Source: JAASSS01 sp021767745 (GTDB lineage: Bacteria > Pseudomonadota > Gammaproteobacteria > UBA5335). From it: a stretch of 64,000 bases of DNA. The notes beneath the pieces were generated by a model. It did no database searches. It saw nothing but the letters and a program-made list of their open reading frames with translations, and was not told the origin of the DNA. Of this stretch, positions 54,145 through 62,822 are shown piece after piece. A program made the position numbers and the translations under genes. The stretch is taken from contig JAXHVN010000053.1 in assembly GCA_034189165.1 (NCBI GenBank), forward strand, positions 1-64,000. Direction: 5' to 3'. Position 1 is the stretch's first letter; each line of letters begins with the position of its first letter.

Positions 54145-55397
54145 TCGTCGTCGTCTTCGTGGGTCGAGTCGAGCCGGTACAGCCGCTGCGCCGCGCGTAG
54201 CAGGTCGGCATCGCGCTCCAGGGCAGCCTGGCGCAGCGCCAGGCTCGGCTGGTGCAGCAGGCGGTGGCTCAGCGTACGGCCGAAATGGGCGAGTACCTGC
54301 GCCGGATCCTCGCCGCGGGCCAGCCGGCGGTGGGCCCGGGCCAGCAGCGCCTCGGTGGCATCATCCGCCTGACGGTGCAGCTCGCCCAGCACGCGCAGCC
54401 GGTCCTGCGCCTGCCACCAGTCGCGAAAGCTGCGCAGTTCCTCGTCGACGATCAGGTCGGCGCGGCGCGCCGCCTGCTGGCGCTCGTCGAGGTGCCCGGC
54501 GATCACCTGCTGCAGGTCGTCCACGGTGTAGACGTAGGTGTCGGCAAGCTCGGCGGTGGCCGGCTCCACGTCCCGTGGCACGGCCAGGTCGAGGATCAGC
54601 ATGGGGCGATGACGTCGCTGGCGCAGCGCCCGGCGCACCGCCTCGGCGCGCACCAGCGGCACCGGGCTGGCCGTGCAGCAGACCAGGATATCCGCCTCGT
54701 GCAGGTGCGTCTCCAGCTGCGCGAGCTCGATGCCGAAGCCATCGTAGCGGGCGGCGAGCCGGCGGGCACGGTCGGCGTCGCGGTTGGCCACGATCATCCG
54801 CCCCAAACCGTGCTCGTGCAGGTGCCGCGCGGACAGCTCGATCATCTGCCCGGCGCCGACCAGCAGCGCGGTGTGACGGGGGAAGTCCGCAAAGATACGC
54901 CGCGCCACCGCGATGGCGGTGGAGGCCACCGACACCGGATGCATGCCGATCTGCGTCTCCGTACGGATGCGCTTGGCCGCCGCGAACGCGTGCGGGAAGA
55001 GCCGGCGCAGCAGCGGCCCGGCCGTGCCAGCCGTGCCGGCCAGGCGATAGGCACTCTTGATCTGCCCCAGGATCTGCGGTTCGCCGAGCACCAGCGAGTC
55101 GAGCCCGGCGGCGACGCGGAACAGGTGGCGGGCGGCGCCATCATCCTGATGACGGTACAGATAGCGCGTCAGGTCGTACTCGCGCCGGCCGGCGAACCAG
55201 GCCAGCAGCGGCCCCGGTTCGAGCGCCCGCGCGTACAGTTCGGTCCGGTTGCAGGTGGAGACCAGTACCGCCTCGGTGGCGCCGGCGCTGCGCAGGCCCT
55301 GCAGGATGGCGGGCACGTCCGCATCCGCCACGGCGGCCCGCTCGCGGACGGCGAGGGGCGCCGTCTCGTGACTCAGACCAATGCTGAATAGCGGCAT
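54141..55397 (-). CDS. hemA: Glutamyl-tRNA reductase
   Basis: HemA reduces glutamyl-tRNA to glutamate semialdehyde, the first step of C5-pathway haem synthesis. The 418-residue protein has catalytic Cys49 in STCNRTELYA, GLDSLVLGEPQILGQ, the NADPH site VGAGQMIELSARHL and IANRDADRARRLA. ATG 55397 is the family start. It is divergent from lbcA across 102 bp. Confidence 0.97.
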   Translation of the reverse strand: MPLFSIGLSHETAPLAVRERAAVADADVPAILQGLRSAGATEAVLVSTCNRTELYARALEPGPLLAWFAGRREYDLTRYLYRHQDDGAARHLFRVAAGLDSLVLGEPQILGQIKSAYRLAGTAGTAGPLLRRLFPHAFAAAKRIRTETQIGMHPVSVASTAIAVARRIFADFPRHTALLVGAGQMIELSARHLHEHGLGRMIVANRDADRARRLAARYDGFGIELAQLETHLHEADILVCCTASPVPLVRAEAVRRALRQRRHRPMLILDLAVPRDVEPATAELADTYVYTVDDLQQVIAGHLDERQQAARRADLIVDEELRSFRDWWQAQDRLRVLGELHRQADDATEALLARAHRRLARGEDPAQVLAHFGRTLSHRLLHQPSLALRQAALERDADLLRAAQRLYRLDSTHEDDDE

Positions 55398-55486
55398 GGG
55401 CGGCGGGGCGGACGGACGATCGCGTATTTTGCGGCACGGCACGGCGCGGGCTCAAGCCGATGTAGCCGCCGGCGGGCGGGCGCGGT

Positions 55487-55492
55487 TATAGT
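55487..55492 (+). promoter_or_regulatory. -10 box immediately before lbcA
   Basis: TATAGT matches the -10 at 5 of 6 and ends 7 bases before ATG 55500, with no Shine-Dalgarno between. The -35 is weak. Transcription would begin at or next to the A of ATG. Confidence 0.45.
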
Positions 55493-55499
55493 CGCGGCG

Positions 55500-57218
55500 A
55501 TGTCTGGCCCTCTCGCTCTTCGCCGCCGCGTGCTGACCATCGCGTGGCTGTGCTGCCTCTGCGTCCTGCTTGCGGGTTGCGCCGGCCAGCGACCCCGTGT
55601 GGCTCCGGCCGAACCGCCGGCCGAGATCGAGGATCCGGTGTTCTGGATCCTGCTGGCCGAGACGGCCATCCGGCGCGGGGAGTCGGAGCTCGGCGTCAAC
55701 GCCTACGCCCGTGCGGCGGCGCTCACGCCCGATCCTGAGGTGGCGGCCCAGGCGACGAGGGTGGCGATGGCCGCCCAGCGTCCGGAACTGGCGCTGCGGT
55801 CGGCCCGCAGCTGGGTCGCGCAGGCGCCCGAGGATCGTCTGGGCTGGCAGGCGCTGACCGTGCTCGCCCTGCAGGCCGGCGAGGGCGAGCTCGCTACCAC
55901 GGCTCTGCTGGCCACCGTGCGGCTGCATCCGGAAGGCGCCGCTGCCGGGTTGATGGAGCTGCCGGCGGTTTTTGGCCCGCTGGTCGCCGAACAGCCGGCC
56001 GAACTCGCGCTGTTCGAGCCGATCCGGCGGCAATACCCGCACCTGCGCGAGAGCCACTACGCCTACGCCGAGCTCGCCCTCGCCGCCGGCGAACCGGCAG
56101 CGGCGGCCGAGGCGCTCGCCGAAGTGCGCCAGCGTGCGCCCGGCTGGCTGCCGGGCCGCTCGCTGCGTCCGCGGGTGCTGCTGGCGCAGGGGCGCCAGGC
56201 GGCCGCCTTCGCCAGCATGGAGCAGTTGCTGAGCGCGCACCCGACGGTGCCCGAGCTGCGCCTCGGCTATGCCCGCATGCTGATCGACGCCGGGCGTCCG
56301 CAGGAGGCCAGGCGACAGTTCGAGCAGCTGCTCGACATCGATCCGGGCAATGGCGAGGTCACCTACGCGCTCGCGCTGCTGGCCTTCCAGACCGAAGATT
56401 TCGACGAAGCGCGCCGTTACCTGCTGCAGACGCTGGCCAGCGGCCGGCATCGGGACGAGGCCTACTTCTATCTCGGCCTGATCGACCGCCGCCGGGGCGC
56501 GCCGGAGGCCGCGCTGCGCTGGTTCTCGCAGATCCAGGGCGGTGAGCAGCTCATTCCGGCGCAGTTGCAGATCGCCGATCTGCTGCGGGAGCGCGGCGAG
56601 CTCGACGAGGCCCTGACGCGGCTGCGGATCCTGCGCGAGGACAATCCCCAGGTCGCGCCGGTGCTCTACGTCGGCGAGGCCGAGTTGCTGCTGCGTGCCA
56701 ATGAGGCCGGTGGCGCCTTCGAGCTGCTCGATGAGGCGCTCGAGCAGCATCCGGAGGTCCGGCCGCTGCGTTATCTCTATGCCTTGGCAGCCGAGCAGAT
56801 CGGTCGCCTCGAACTTGCCGAGCAGACCCTGCGGGCGATGCTGGCGGATGATCCGGACGATGCCGAGGCCGCCAACGCGCTGGGCTACATGCTGGTGGTG
56901 CACACCGAGCGGTTCGATGAGGCCGAGGCACTGCTGCGCCGCGCGCTGGCGCTGGCGCCCGAGAATCCGGCGGTGCTGGACAGCATGGGCTGGCTGCACT
57001 TCCAGCAGGGTGAGTACGCGCGCGCCGAGGTGCTGCTGCGTGAGGCCTACGAACGGGAGCCGGACCCGGAAATCGCCACGCACCTCGGCGAGTTGCTGTG
57101 GATCACCGGGCGGCCCGACGAGGCTCGCCGCATCTGGCTGGATGCACTGCAGCAGGCGCCCGACGATCCGCTGCTGATCCGCACGCTGGAGCGGCTGGAC
57201 GTCGATCTGGCGCGATGA
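55500..57218 (+). CDS. TPR-repeat outer-membrane lipoprotein, LbcA-like
   Basis: The 572-residue protein has a lipobox LLAGCAG (Cys27) and then tetratricopeptide repeats over nearly the whole length, for example LRLGYARMLIDAGRPQEARR and ANALGYMLVVHTERFDEAEA. Its place between hemA and lolB-ispE-prs matches P. aeruginosa LbcA (PA4667), a lipoprotein adaptor that binds the CtpA protease to degrade murein hydrolases. The LbcA role is inferred from position and architecture. The stop overlaps the lolB start. Confidence 0.87.
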   Translation: MSGPLALRRRVLTIAWLCCLCVLLAGCAGQRPRVAPAEPPAEIEDPVFWILLAETAIRRGESELGVNAYARAAALTPDPEVAAQATRVAMAAQRPELALRSARSWVAQAPEDRLGWQALTVLALQAGEGELATTALLATVRLHPEGAAAGLMELPAVFGPLVAEQPAELALFEPIRRQYPHLRESHYAYAELALAAGEPAAAAEALAEVRQRAPGWLPGRSLRPRVLLAQGRQAAAFASMEQLLSAHPTVPELRLGYARMLIDAGRPQEARRQFEQLLDIDPGNGEVTYALALLAFQTEDFDEARRYLLQTLASGRHRDEAYFYLGLIDRRRGAPEAALRWFSQIQGGEQLIPAQLQIADLLRERGELDEALTRLRILREDNPQVAPVLYVGEAELLLRANEAGGAFELLDEALEQHPEVRPLRYLYALAAEQIGRLELAEQTLRAMLADDPDDAEAANALGYMLVVHTERFDEAEALLRRALALAPENPAVLDSMGWLHFQQGEYARAEVLLREAYEREPDPEIATHLGELLWITGRPDEARRIWLDALQQAPDDPLLIRTLERLDVDLAR

Positions 57219-57850
57219 GGCGCGGGCTGCTCGTGCTCGTGCTGCTGCTCAGTGCCTGCGCGCCGGCGCCGCCGCGCCAGGGTGCGCTGGCGCCGGGCCA
57301 GGTGCAGCAGGCATGGCAGCTGCGCCAGGCACAGCTCGAATGTCTTGATGCCTGGCGCCTGCAGGGCCGGCTGTCGATCCTCGCCGAGGGAGAACGCCGG
57401 GTGCTGCGACTGCGCTGGCTGCAGCGGCAGGAGGCCTTCGAGATGGCACTCTCGGCGCCGCTGAACCTCGGTGGCGGCGCACGCCTTCACGGCGACGGCC
57501 AGCGGGTCGTGCTGCAGCAGGGCGGGGGTGAGCAGGTGTTCGCGGCCTCGCCGGACGAGGTGCTGGCGCAGCAGCTCGGCCTGCAGGTGCCGGTGCAGGC
57601 CTTGCGGCGCTGGGTGCTCGGCCTGCCCGCCGGCCCGGCCGAGGTCGGCGCGCTGGACGGCGCCGGTCGACCGTTGTGGCTCTCGGGCGGCGGCTGGCGG
57701 ATCGACATCGAGAGCTGGCAGGCGGTGCCGGCCACGCCGGCGCTCCCACAACGGCTGACCGTGCAGGGGCCCTCGCTGCGGCTGACGCTGCTGATCGATG
57801 CGTGGGAACTGCTGGCAGCCCCCTGCCAGATGGGCGGCAGCCGCGAATGA
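57215..57850 (+). CDS. lolB: Outer membrane lipoprotein receptor LolB
   Basis: LolB takes lipoproteins from LolA and inserts them in the outer membrane. The 211-residue protein has a lipobox LLLSAC (Cys15), LDAWRLQGRLSI, LRLRWLQRQEAFEMALSAPL and LPQRLTVQGPSLRLTLLIDAW at the end, matching the family despite low overall conservation. ATG 57215 overlaps the lbcA stop, and its own stop overlaps ispE (ATGA). Confidence 0.92.
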   Translation: MRRGLLVLVLLLSACAPAPPRQGALAPGQVQQAWQLRQAQLECLDAWRLQGRLSILAEGERRVLRLRWLQRQEAFEMALSAPLNLGGGARLHGDGQRVVLQQGGGEQVFAASPDEVLAQQLGLQVPVQALRRWVLGLPAGPAEVGALDGAGRPLWLSGGGWRIDIESWQAVPATPALPQRLTVQGPSLRLTLLIDAWELLAAPCQMGGSRE

Positions 57851-58695
57851 GCGCGGTCGGGGAGCTGCGCTACCCGGCGCCGGGCAAGCTGAACCTGTTC
57901 CTGCACGTGCGCGGCCGGCGCGCCGACGGCTATCACGAACTTCAGACCCTGTTTCAGTTCATCGACTGGTGCGATGTCGTCAGGCTGCGTCCGCTGGCCG
58001 GTGGCGAGGTGCGCCGGCCGCTCGGCCCCGCCGGTGTGCCGGCCGCCGCGGACCTCGCCGTGCGCGCCGCCTGCCTGCTGCAGCGGCACTGCGATTGCCG
58101 GCAGGGCGTGGAAATCCGCATCGACAAGCAGCTGCCCATGGGCGGCGGCCTCGGCGGGGGCAGCTCGGACGCAGCCACGGTACTGGTGGCGCTGAACCGG
58201 CTGTGGTCGCTGGGACTCGGCGAGGCCGACCTGCTGGCGCTGGCACTGACGCTGGGCGCCGATGTGCCGGTGTTCGTCGCCGGCCACAGTGCCTGGGCCG
58301 AGGGCGTCGGTGAGCGCCTGCGGCCGGCGCAGCCGCCCGAGATGCGGTATCTGTTGCTCGTGCCGCCCGTCCACGTCGACACCGGCGCCGTGTTCCGGGA
58401 TGGCAGATTGACACGCAACAGCCCACCCGCAACAATGGAGGACTTCATGGCTGGACGAACGCGCAATGACTGCGAGGCGGTCGTTGCCCTGTTGCACCCC
58501 GAGGTCGGTGCGGCGCTGCAATGGCTGCGTCAGCACGCCGGGGAGGCGCAGCTGACGGGAACGGGCGCCTGCGTGTTTGCCCGTGTCTCGGGCCCCTCGG
58601 CCGCGTCGCTGCGTGCCCGGGCGCCGGCGAGGTGGTCGCCGCGGCTGGTGCGGGGCCTGAATGTCTCGCCGTTGCGGGCGGCGGCAGGTTCGTGA
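57847..58695 (+). CDS. ispE: 4-diphosphocytidyl-2-C-methyl-D-erythritol kinase
   Basis: IspE phosphorylates the fourth intermediate of the MEP isoprenoid pathway. The 282-residue GHMP kinase has PAPGKLNLFLHVRGRRADGYH, the ATP loop LPMGGGLGGGSSDAATVL, LGADVPVF and TGTGACVFA. It is coupled to lolB and followed by tRNA-Gln, as in Pseudomonas. Confidence 0.97.
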   Translation: MSAVGELRYPAPGKLNLFLHVRGRRADGYHELQTLFQFIDWCDVVRLRPLAGGEVRRPLGPAGVPAAADLAVRAACLLQRHCDCRQGVEIRIDKQLPMGGGLGGGSSDAATVLVALNRLWSLGLGEADLLALALTLGADVPVFVAGHSAWAEGVGERLRPAQPPEMRYLLLVPPVHVDTGAVFRDGRLTRNSPPATMEDFMAGRTRNDCEAVVALLHPEVGAALQWLRQHAGEAQLTGTGACVFARVSGPSAASLRARAPARWSPRLVRGLNVSPLRAAAGS

Positions 58696-58714
58696 CGCGG
58701 TGAATCCCGAATCT

Positions 58715-58789
58715 TGGGGTGTCGCCAAGTGGTAAGGCACGGGGTTTTGATCCCCGCATGCGCAGGTTCGAATCCTGCCACCCCAGCCA
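58715..58789 (+). tRNA. tRNA-Gln (anticodon TTG)
   Basis: The cloverleaf has acceptor TGGGGTG/CACCCCA, anticodon loop TTTTGAT in stem CGGGG/CCCCG, T arm GCAGG/CCTGC and encoded CCA. It lies 20 bases after ispE and before a clear terminator, so it may be transcribed with ispE. Confidence 0.97.
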
Positions 58790-58799
58790 GACCGGATCG

Positions 58800-58829
58800 A
58801 TCCCGTCGCCCGAGCGCGGCGGGATTTTT
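58800..58829 (+). terminator. Rho-independent terminator after tRNA-Gln
   Basis: ATCCCGTCGC-CCGAGC-GCGGCGGGAT forms a 10-bp stem with one G-U pair, followed by a T run (TTTTGTTT). It separates the lbcA-lolB-ispE-tRNA unit from prs. Confidence 0.88.
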
Positions 58830-58865
58830 GTTTCTGTGGCGGTTTGATACGAGCGGAGCGCGGCC

Positions 58866-59825
58866 ATGATGTCGTCAGGCGATAGCAAGTACATGCTGTT
58901 TGCGGGGCAGGCAACGCCGCAGCTCGCCGCCGCGGTGGCCGAGCGGCTGGGCCTGGCGCTCGGGCAGGCGCAGGTCGACCGGTTCAGTGACGGCGAGATC
59001 AACGTCGACATCCGCGAGAACGTGCGCGGCCGCGAGATTTTCCTGCTCCAGTCCACCTGCGCGCCGACCAACGACAACCTCATGGAACTGCTGGTGATGA
59101 CCGACGCGCTGCGGCGCGCCTCGGCCCGTCGCATCACCGCGGTCATCCCCTACTTCGGTTACGCCCGGCAGGATCGCCGGGTTCGCTCGGCGCGTGTGCC
59201 GATCACGGCCAAGCTGGTGGCGAACATGCTGGTGGCGGCCGGCGTGCGGCATGTCGTCACGATCGACGTCCATGCCGACCAGATTCAGGGATTTTTCGAC
59301 ATCCCGGTCGACAATATCTACGCCTCCACGCTGATGCTGCACGATATCCACGCCCGCAACGAGCGCGACATCGTCATGGTGTCCCCGGATGTGGGCGGCG
59401 TGGTGCGGGCCAGAGCCGTCGCCAAGCGCTTGGACGATACCGATCTGGCGATCATCGACAAGCGCCGGCCGCGGCCCAACGAGGCGCAGGTGATGAACAT
59501 CATCGGCAATGTCGAGGACAAGTTCTGTGTGCTGCTGGACGACATCGTCGATACAGCCGGCACGCTGTGCCAGGCAGCCGGCGCGCTGAAGCGGCAGGGG
59601 GCCCGCCGCGTGGTCGCCTACGCCACCCACGCCGTGCTGTCGGGGCGGGCAATCGACAATCTGCTCGGCTCCGAGCTCGACGAGCTGGTGGTGACCGATA
59701 CGATCCCGTTGAACGAGGCGGCGAGCCGCTGCGACCGGATCCGCCAGCTGAGCGTGGCGCAGATCCTGGCCGAGACCATCCGGCGCATCACCACCGATGA
59801 GTCGGTGAGCTCCATGTATGCGTGA
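58866..59825 (+). CDS. prs: Ribose-phosphate pyrophosphokinase
   Basis: Prs makes PRPP for nucleotides, histidine, tryptophan and NAD. The 319-residue protein has FSDGEINVDIRENVRGRE, IPYFGYARQDRR, TIDVHADQIQGFFDIPVDN and the PRPP loop LLDDIVDTAGTL. PRPP made here feeds PyrR/PyrE-type reactions elsewhere. The gene follows the terminator at 58800 and precedes rplY. Confidence 0.98.
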   Translation: MMSSGDSKYMLFAGQATPQLAAAVAERLGLALGQAQVDRFSDGEINVDIRENVRGREIFLLQSTCAPTNDNLMELLVMTDALRRASARRITAVIPYFGYARQDRRVRSARVPITAKLVANMLVAAGVRHVVTIDVHADQIQGFFDIPVDNIYASTLMLHDIHARNERDIVMVSPDVGGVVRARAVAKRLDDTDLAIIDKRRPRPNEAQVMNIIGNVEDKFCVLLDDIVDTAGTLCQAAGALKRQGARRVVAYATHAVLSGRAIDNLLGSELDELVVTDTIPLNEAASRCDRIRQLSVAQILAETIRRITTDESVSSMYA

Positions 59826-59836
59826 GTTTCTGTAGG

Positions 59837-59856
59837 CGCCGCAGCAGCGGCGTTTT
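59837..59856 (+). terminator. Terminator or attenuator between prs and rplY
   Basis: CGCCGC-AGCA-GCGGCG followed by TTTT is a short Rho-independent terminator 12 bases after the prs stop. It may reduce readthrough into rplY. Confidence 0.65.
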
Positions 59857-59916
59857 CCGGCCCTGGTCGCGGGGCCTGGCAATCAGCCCGCCCGCTGTGG
59901 GCGGCAGGAGTGAAAG

Positions 59917-60558
59917 ATGAGTGTGGAAACCTTCGAGGTGACCGCGGAACTTCGGCAGGACCAGGGGAAAGGTGCGAGCCGCCGCCTGCGTCGGGCCGGC
60001 AAGGTGCCAGCGATCGTCTATGGCGGTCATGGTGAGCCCGTGCCCGTAACGCTGGAGTATCGCGAACTCAAGCAGCATCTGGAGCACGAGGCATTCTACT
60101 CGCACGTGCTGCAGCTCAAGCTCGACGGCGCCAGCGAGCAGGTGATCCTCAAGGATCTGCAGCGTCATCCCTACCGGGAAATGATCTGGCACGTCGATTT
60201 CCAGCGCGTGGTCGCCGGCGAGGCGCTGCACGTGCAGGTGCCGCTGCATTTCGTCGGTGAGGAGAAGGCCGAGGGCGTGCGGCGCGGCGGCATCGTCTCC
60301 CGTCAGATCACGGAGGTCGAAGTCCGGTGTCTGCCGCGTGACATCCCCGAGTTCATCGAGGTGGACATCAGCGGGCTGGACATCGGTGATTCGCTGCATC
60401 TGAGCGATTTGCGGGTGCCGGAGGGCATCACGCTCGTCAACCTGGCGGAGGACAGCGAGCACGATCGCACCGTGGTCGCCATCGTGCCGCCGCGGCTGCC
60501 GGAGGCCGAGGCCCCGGAGGCGGAAGGCGAGCCGGGCGCAGGCGAGGCCGCGCCCTAG
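59917..60558 (+). CDS. rplY: 50S ribosomal protein L25/general stress protein Ctc
   Basis: The 213-residue protein is the long two-domain Ctc form: the N-terminal L25 domain that binds 5S rRNA (GKGASRRLRRAGKVPAIVYGG, ILKDLQRHPYREMIWHVDFQ) and a C-terminal beta domain (VRRGGIVSRQITEVEVRCLP), ending in an acidic Ala/Glu tail. SD AGGAG precedes ATG 59917. prs-rplY-pth-ychF is conserved. Confidence 0.96.
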   Translation: MSVETFEVTAELRQDQGKGASRRLRRAGKVPAIVYGGHGEPVPVTLEYRELKQHLEHEAFYSHVLQLKLDGASEQVILKDLQRHPYREMIWHVDFQRVVAGEALHVQVPLHFVGEEKAEGVRRGGIVSRQITEVEVRCLPRDIPEFIEVDISGLDIGDSLHLSDLRVPEGITLVNLAEDSEHDRTVVAIVPPRLPEAEAPEAEGEPGAGEAAP

Positions 60559-60582
60559 CAGGGCCTCGCGACGAGCGTCGCT

Positions 60583-61176
60583 GTGGCCAGCGGACAGGCC
60601 GGCGTCGGCGCGATCGTCGGGCTGGGCAACCCCGGCGCGGAATATGCCGCCACCCGGCACAACGCCGGCTATTGGTGGGTGGACCGGCTGGCGGGCCGCC
60701 ACGGATTGCAATGGCGCGAGGATCGCAAGCTCCGGGTCGCGGTGGCGACCTGGAGCGTGCCCGGCATCGGGCCGATCCGGTTGGCGCGCCCGACGGGGTT
60801 CATGAACCACAGTGGCGGTCCGGTCGCCGCGCTCGTGCGCTATTTCGACATCGCGCCGGCGCGGCTGCTGGTCGTGCACGACGATCTCGACCTGCCGCCC
60901 GGCACGGTCCGGCTGAAGCAGGGCGGTGGCCACGGCGGCCACAATGGCCTGCGCGACATCCACCGTCACCTCGGTCCCGACTATCTACGGCTGCGGCTGG
61001 GTGTCGGCCACCCCGGCCAACGCGAAGCCGTGGTCGGCTACGTGTTGGCGCGTCCCCCGGCCGATGAGGCAGCGGCCATCGAGGCCGCCATCGATCGCAG
61101 TCTGGCCTGCACCGATTGGCTGCTGCGCGGTGAGTTCGAGCGGGCGATGCAGCAACTGCACACGCAAGCGAGTTAA
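60583..61176 (+). CDS. pth: Peptidyl-tRNA hydrolase
   Basis: Pth releases tRNA from prematurely dropped peptidyl-tRNA. The 197-residue protein shows IVGLGNPGAEYAATRHNAGY with catalytic His, PTGFMNHSGGPV, VVHDDLDLPPGTVRLK and GGGHGGHNGLRDI. The start is GTG 60583, preceded by no strong SD. It is 24 bases after rplY and 4 bases before ychF. Confidence 0.97.
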   Translation: MASGQAGVGAIVGLGNPGAEYAATRHNAGYWWVDRLAGRHGLQWREDRKLRVAVATWSVPGIGPIRLARPTGFMNHSGGPVAALVRYFDIAPARLLVVHDDLDLPPGTVRLKQGGGHGGHNGLRDIHRHLGPDYLRLRLGVGHPGQREAVVGYVLARPPADEAAAIEAAIDRSLACTDWLLRGEFERAMQQLHTQAS

Positions 61177-61180
61177 CGCC

Positions 61181-62269
61181 ATGGGCATCAAATGCGGAAT
61201 CGTCGGCCTGCCGAACGTCGGCAAGTCGACCTTGTTCAACGCCCTGACCAAGGCCGAGATCGCGGCCGAGAACTATCCGTTCTGCACGATCGATCCGAAT
61301 GTCGGCGTGGTGGCGGTGCCGGACCCGCGGCTGCATGCACTGGCGGGCATCGTCCGGCCCGAGCGCGTGGTGCCGACGACGGTGGAGTTCGTGGACATCG
61401 CCGGTCTGGTGGCCGGCGCTGCAGCCGGCGAAGGGCTCGGCAACCAATTCCTCTCGCACATCCGCGAGACCGACGCCATCGCCCACGTGGTGCGCTGCTT
61501 CGAAGACGCGGATGTGACGCATGTCTCCGGGCGCGTCGACCCGCTCGCCGATATCGACGTGATCGAGACGGAGTTGGTGCTGGCGGACCTGGCGACGGTC
61601 GGCCGGGCCCGACAGCGCTACGAGAAGCAGGCCAAGTCTGGCGACAAGCATGCCCGGCACATGCAGGCGTTGCTGGCCGAGGTCGAGGCGGAGCTCGACC
61701 AGGGGCGCGCGGTGCGGGCCCTGCCGCTGGATGCACAGGCGCGTGCCGATCTCCACGAACTGCACCTGCTGACCGCAAAGCCGGTGATGTACGTCGCCAA
61801 TGTCGACGAGGCCGGCGAGGACCGCGCGAAGCTGGCGGCGGTGCGGGCACGGGCGGCGGCGGAAGGCGCCCAGGTGGTCGAGATCTGCGCAGCGATCGAG
61901 GCCGAGATCGCTCAGCTCGATGCCGTTGATCGGGATGCTTTCCTCGAGAGCATCGGCCAGCAGGAGCCGGGGCTGGACCGGCTGATCCGCGCGGGCTACG
62001 AGCTGCTGGGCCTCGGGACCTACTTCACGGCCGGACCGAAGGAGGTCCGGGCCTGGACGGTGCGGCGGGGTGCCACGGCGCCACAGGCGGCGGCGGTGAT
62101 CCACACGGATTTCGAGCGGGGCTTCATCCGTGCCGAAATCGTCGGCTACGACGACTACGTCGGCTGTGGTGGCGAGACGGGCGCGCGCGATGCCGGCCGC
62201 TGGCGCTTGGAGGGCAAGGAATACGTGGTGCAGGAAGGGGATGTGATCCACTTCCGTTTCAACGTCTAG
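61181..62269 (+). CDS. ychF: Redox-regulated ATPase YchF
   Basis: This 362-residue Obg-like P-loop protein prefers ATP. G1 is GLPNVGKSTLFNALT, and YPFCTIDPN, VDIAGLVAGAAAGEGLGN and a coiled middle part follow. The C-terminal TGS domain has RGATAPQAAAVIHTDFERGFIRAE and ends QEGDVIHFRFNV. It associates with ribosomes and stress responses. Its coding end abuts the tRNA-Met promoter. Confidence 0.97.
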   Translation: MGIKCGIVGLPNVGKSTLFNALTKAEIAAENYPFCTIDPNVGVVAVPDPRLHALAGIVRPERVVPTTVEFVDIAGLVAGAAAGEGLGNQFLSHIRETDAIAHVVRCFEDADVTHVSGRVDPLADIDVIETELVLADLATVGRARQRYEKQAKSGDKHARHMQALLAEVEAELDQGRAVRALPLDAQARADLHELHLLTAKPVMYVANVDEAGEDRAKLAAVRARAAAEGAQVVEICAAIEAEIAQLDAVDRDAFLESIGQQEPGLDRLIRAGYELLGLGTYFTAGPKEVRAWTVRRGATAPQAAAVIHTDFERGFIRAEIVGYDDYVGCGGETGARDAGRWRLEGKEYVVQEGDVIHFRFNV

Positions 62270-62270
62270 C

Positions 62271-62299
62271 TTGACAATTCCGGGCCCTGCTCCGAGAAT
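62271..62299 (+). promoter_or_regulatory. Strong sigma-70 promoter of tRNA-Met
   Basis: A perfect -35 TTGACA (62271-62276), a 17-base spacer and GAGAAT (62294-62299, 4 of 6) are followed by the GC-rich discriminator TGCGCGCC typical of stringently controlled stable RNA. It starts two bases after the ychF stop. An imperfect hairpin CCCGGTT-CGAT-AGCCGGG lies in the tRNA leader. Confidence 0.8.
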
Positions 62300-62333
62300 T
62301 GCGCGCCCCGGTTCGATAGCCGGGAAGACCCAA

Positions 62334-62410
62334 GGCTAGGTAGCTCAGCTGGTTAGAGCGCATCACTCATAATGATGAGGTCGGCGGTTCGAGCCCGCCC
62401 CTAGCTACCA
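62334..62410 (+). tRNA. tRNA-Met (elongator, anticodon CAT)
   Basis: The 77-nt cloverleaf has acceptor GGCTAGG/CCTAGCT (first pair G-U), D arm GCTC/GAGC, anticodon stem CATCA/TGATG with loop CTCATAA, and CCA. The first pair is a weak G-U wobble but not the C-A mismatch of initiator tRNA, so it is the elongator. Confidence 0.95.
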
Positions 62411-62491
62411 ACTTCTCGATCCGCTCGTATCCTGTCGCTCCCTTCTGGCGCCCGCCGGACCAACGACAGCGCGGGCTGCCGGAGTGTCCCA

Positions 62492-62815
62492 ATGACCTAC
62501 GTCGTCACCGAAAACTGCATCAAGTGCAAGTACACGGACTGCGTCGAGGTTTGCCCCGTGGATTGCTTCCATGAGGGGCCGAACATGTTGGTGATCGATC
62601 CGGAGGAATGCATCGACTGCACCCTCTGCGAGCCGGAGTGCCCGGCCGAGGCCATCTTCTCCGAGGATGACCTGCCGGAGGATCAGGCGAAGTTCCTCGA
62701 GCTCAACGCGGAGCTCTCGCTGAAATGGCCGGTGCTGACCGAGCAGAAGGATCCGCCGGCCGACGCCGAGGAATGGGACGGCAAGCCCGGCAAGCTGGAG
62801 CTGCTCGAGCGCTGA
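62492..62815 (+). CDS. fdxA: Ferredoxin FdxA (7Fe type)
   Basis: The 107-residue ferredoxin has an N-terminal CIKCKYTDCVEVCPVDCF motif and CIDCTLCEPECP, giving one [3Fe-4S] and one [4Fe-4S] cluster as in Azotobacter ferredoxin I, and a conserved C-terminal extension. SD GGAG lies before ATG 62492. It follows tRNA-Met by 81 bases and ends 7 bases from the convergent hemJ. Confidence 0.96.
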   Translation: MTYVVTENCIKCKYTDCVEVCPVDCFHEGPNMLVIDPEECIDCTLCEPECPAEAIFSEDDLPEDQAKFLELNAELSLKWPVLTEQKDPPADAEEWDGKPGKLELLER

Positions 62816-62822
62816 GGCGCCG

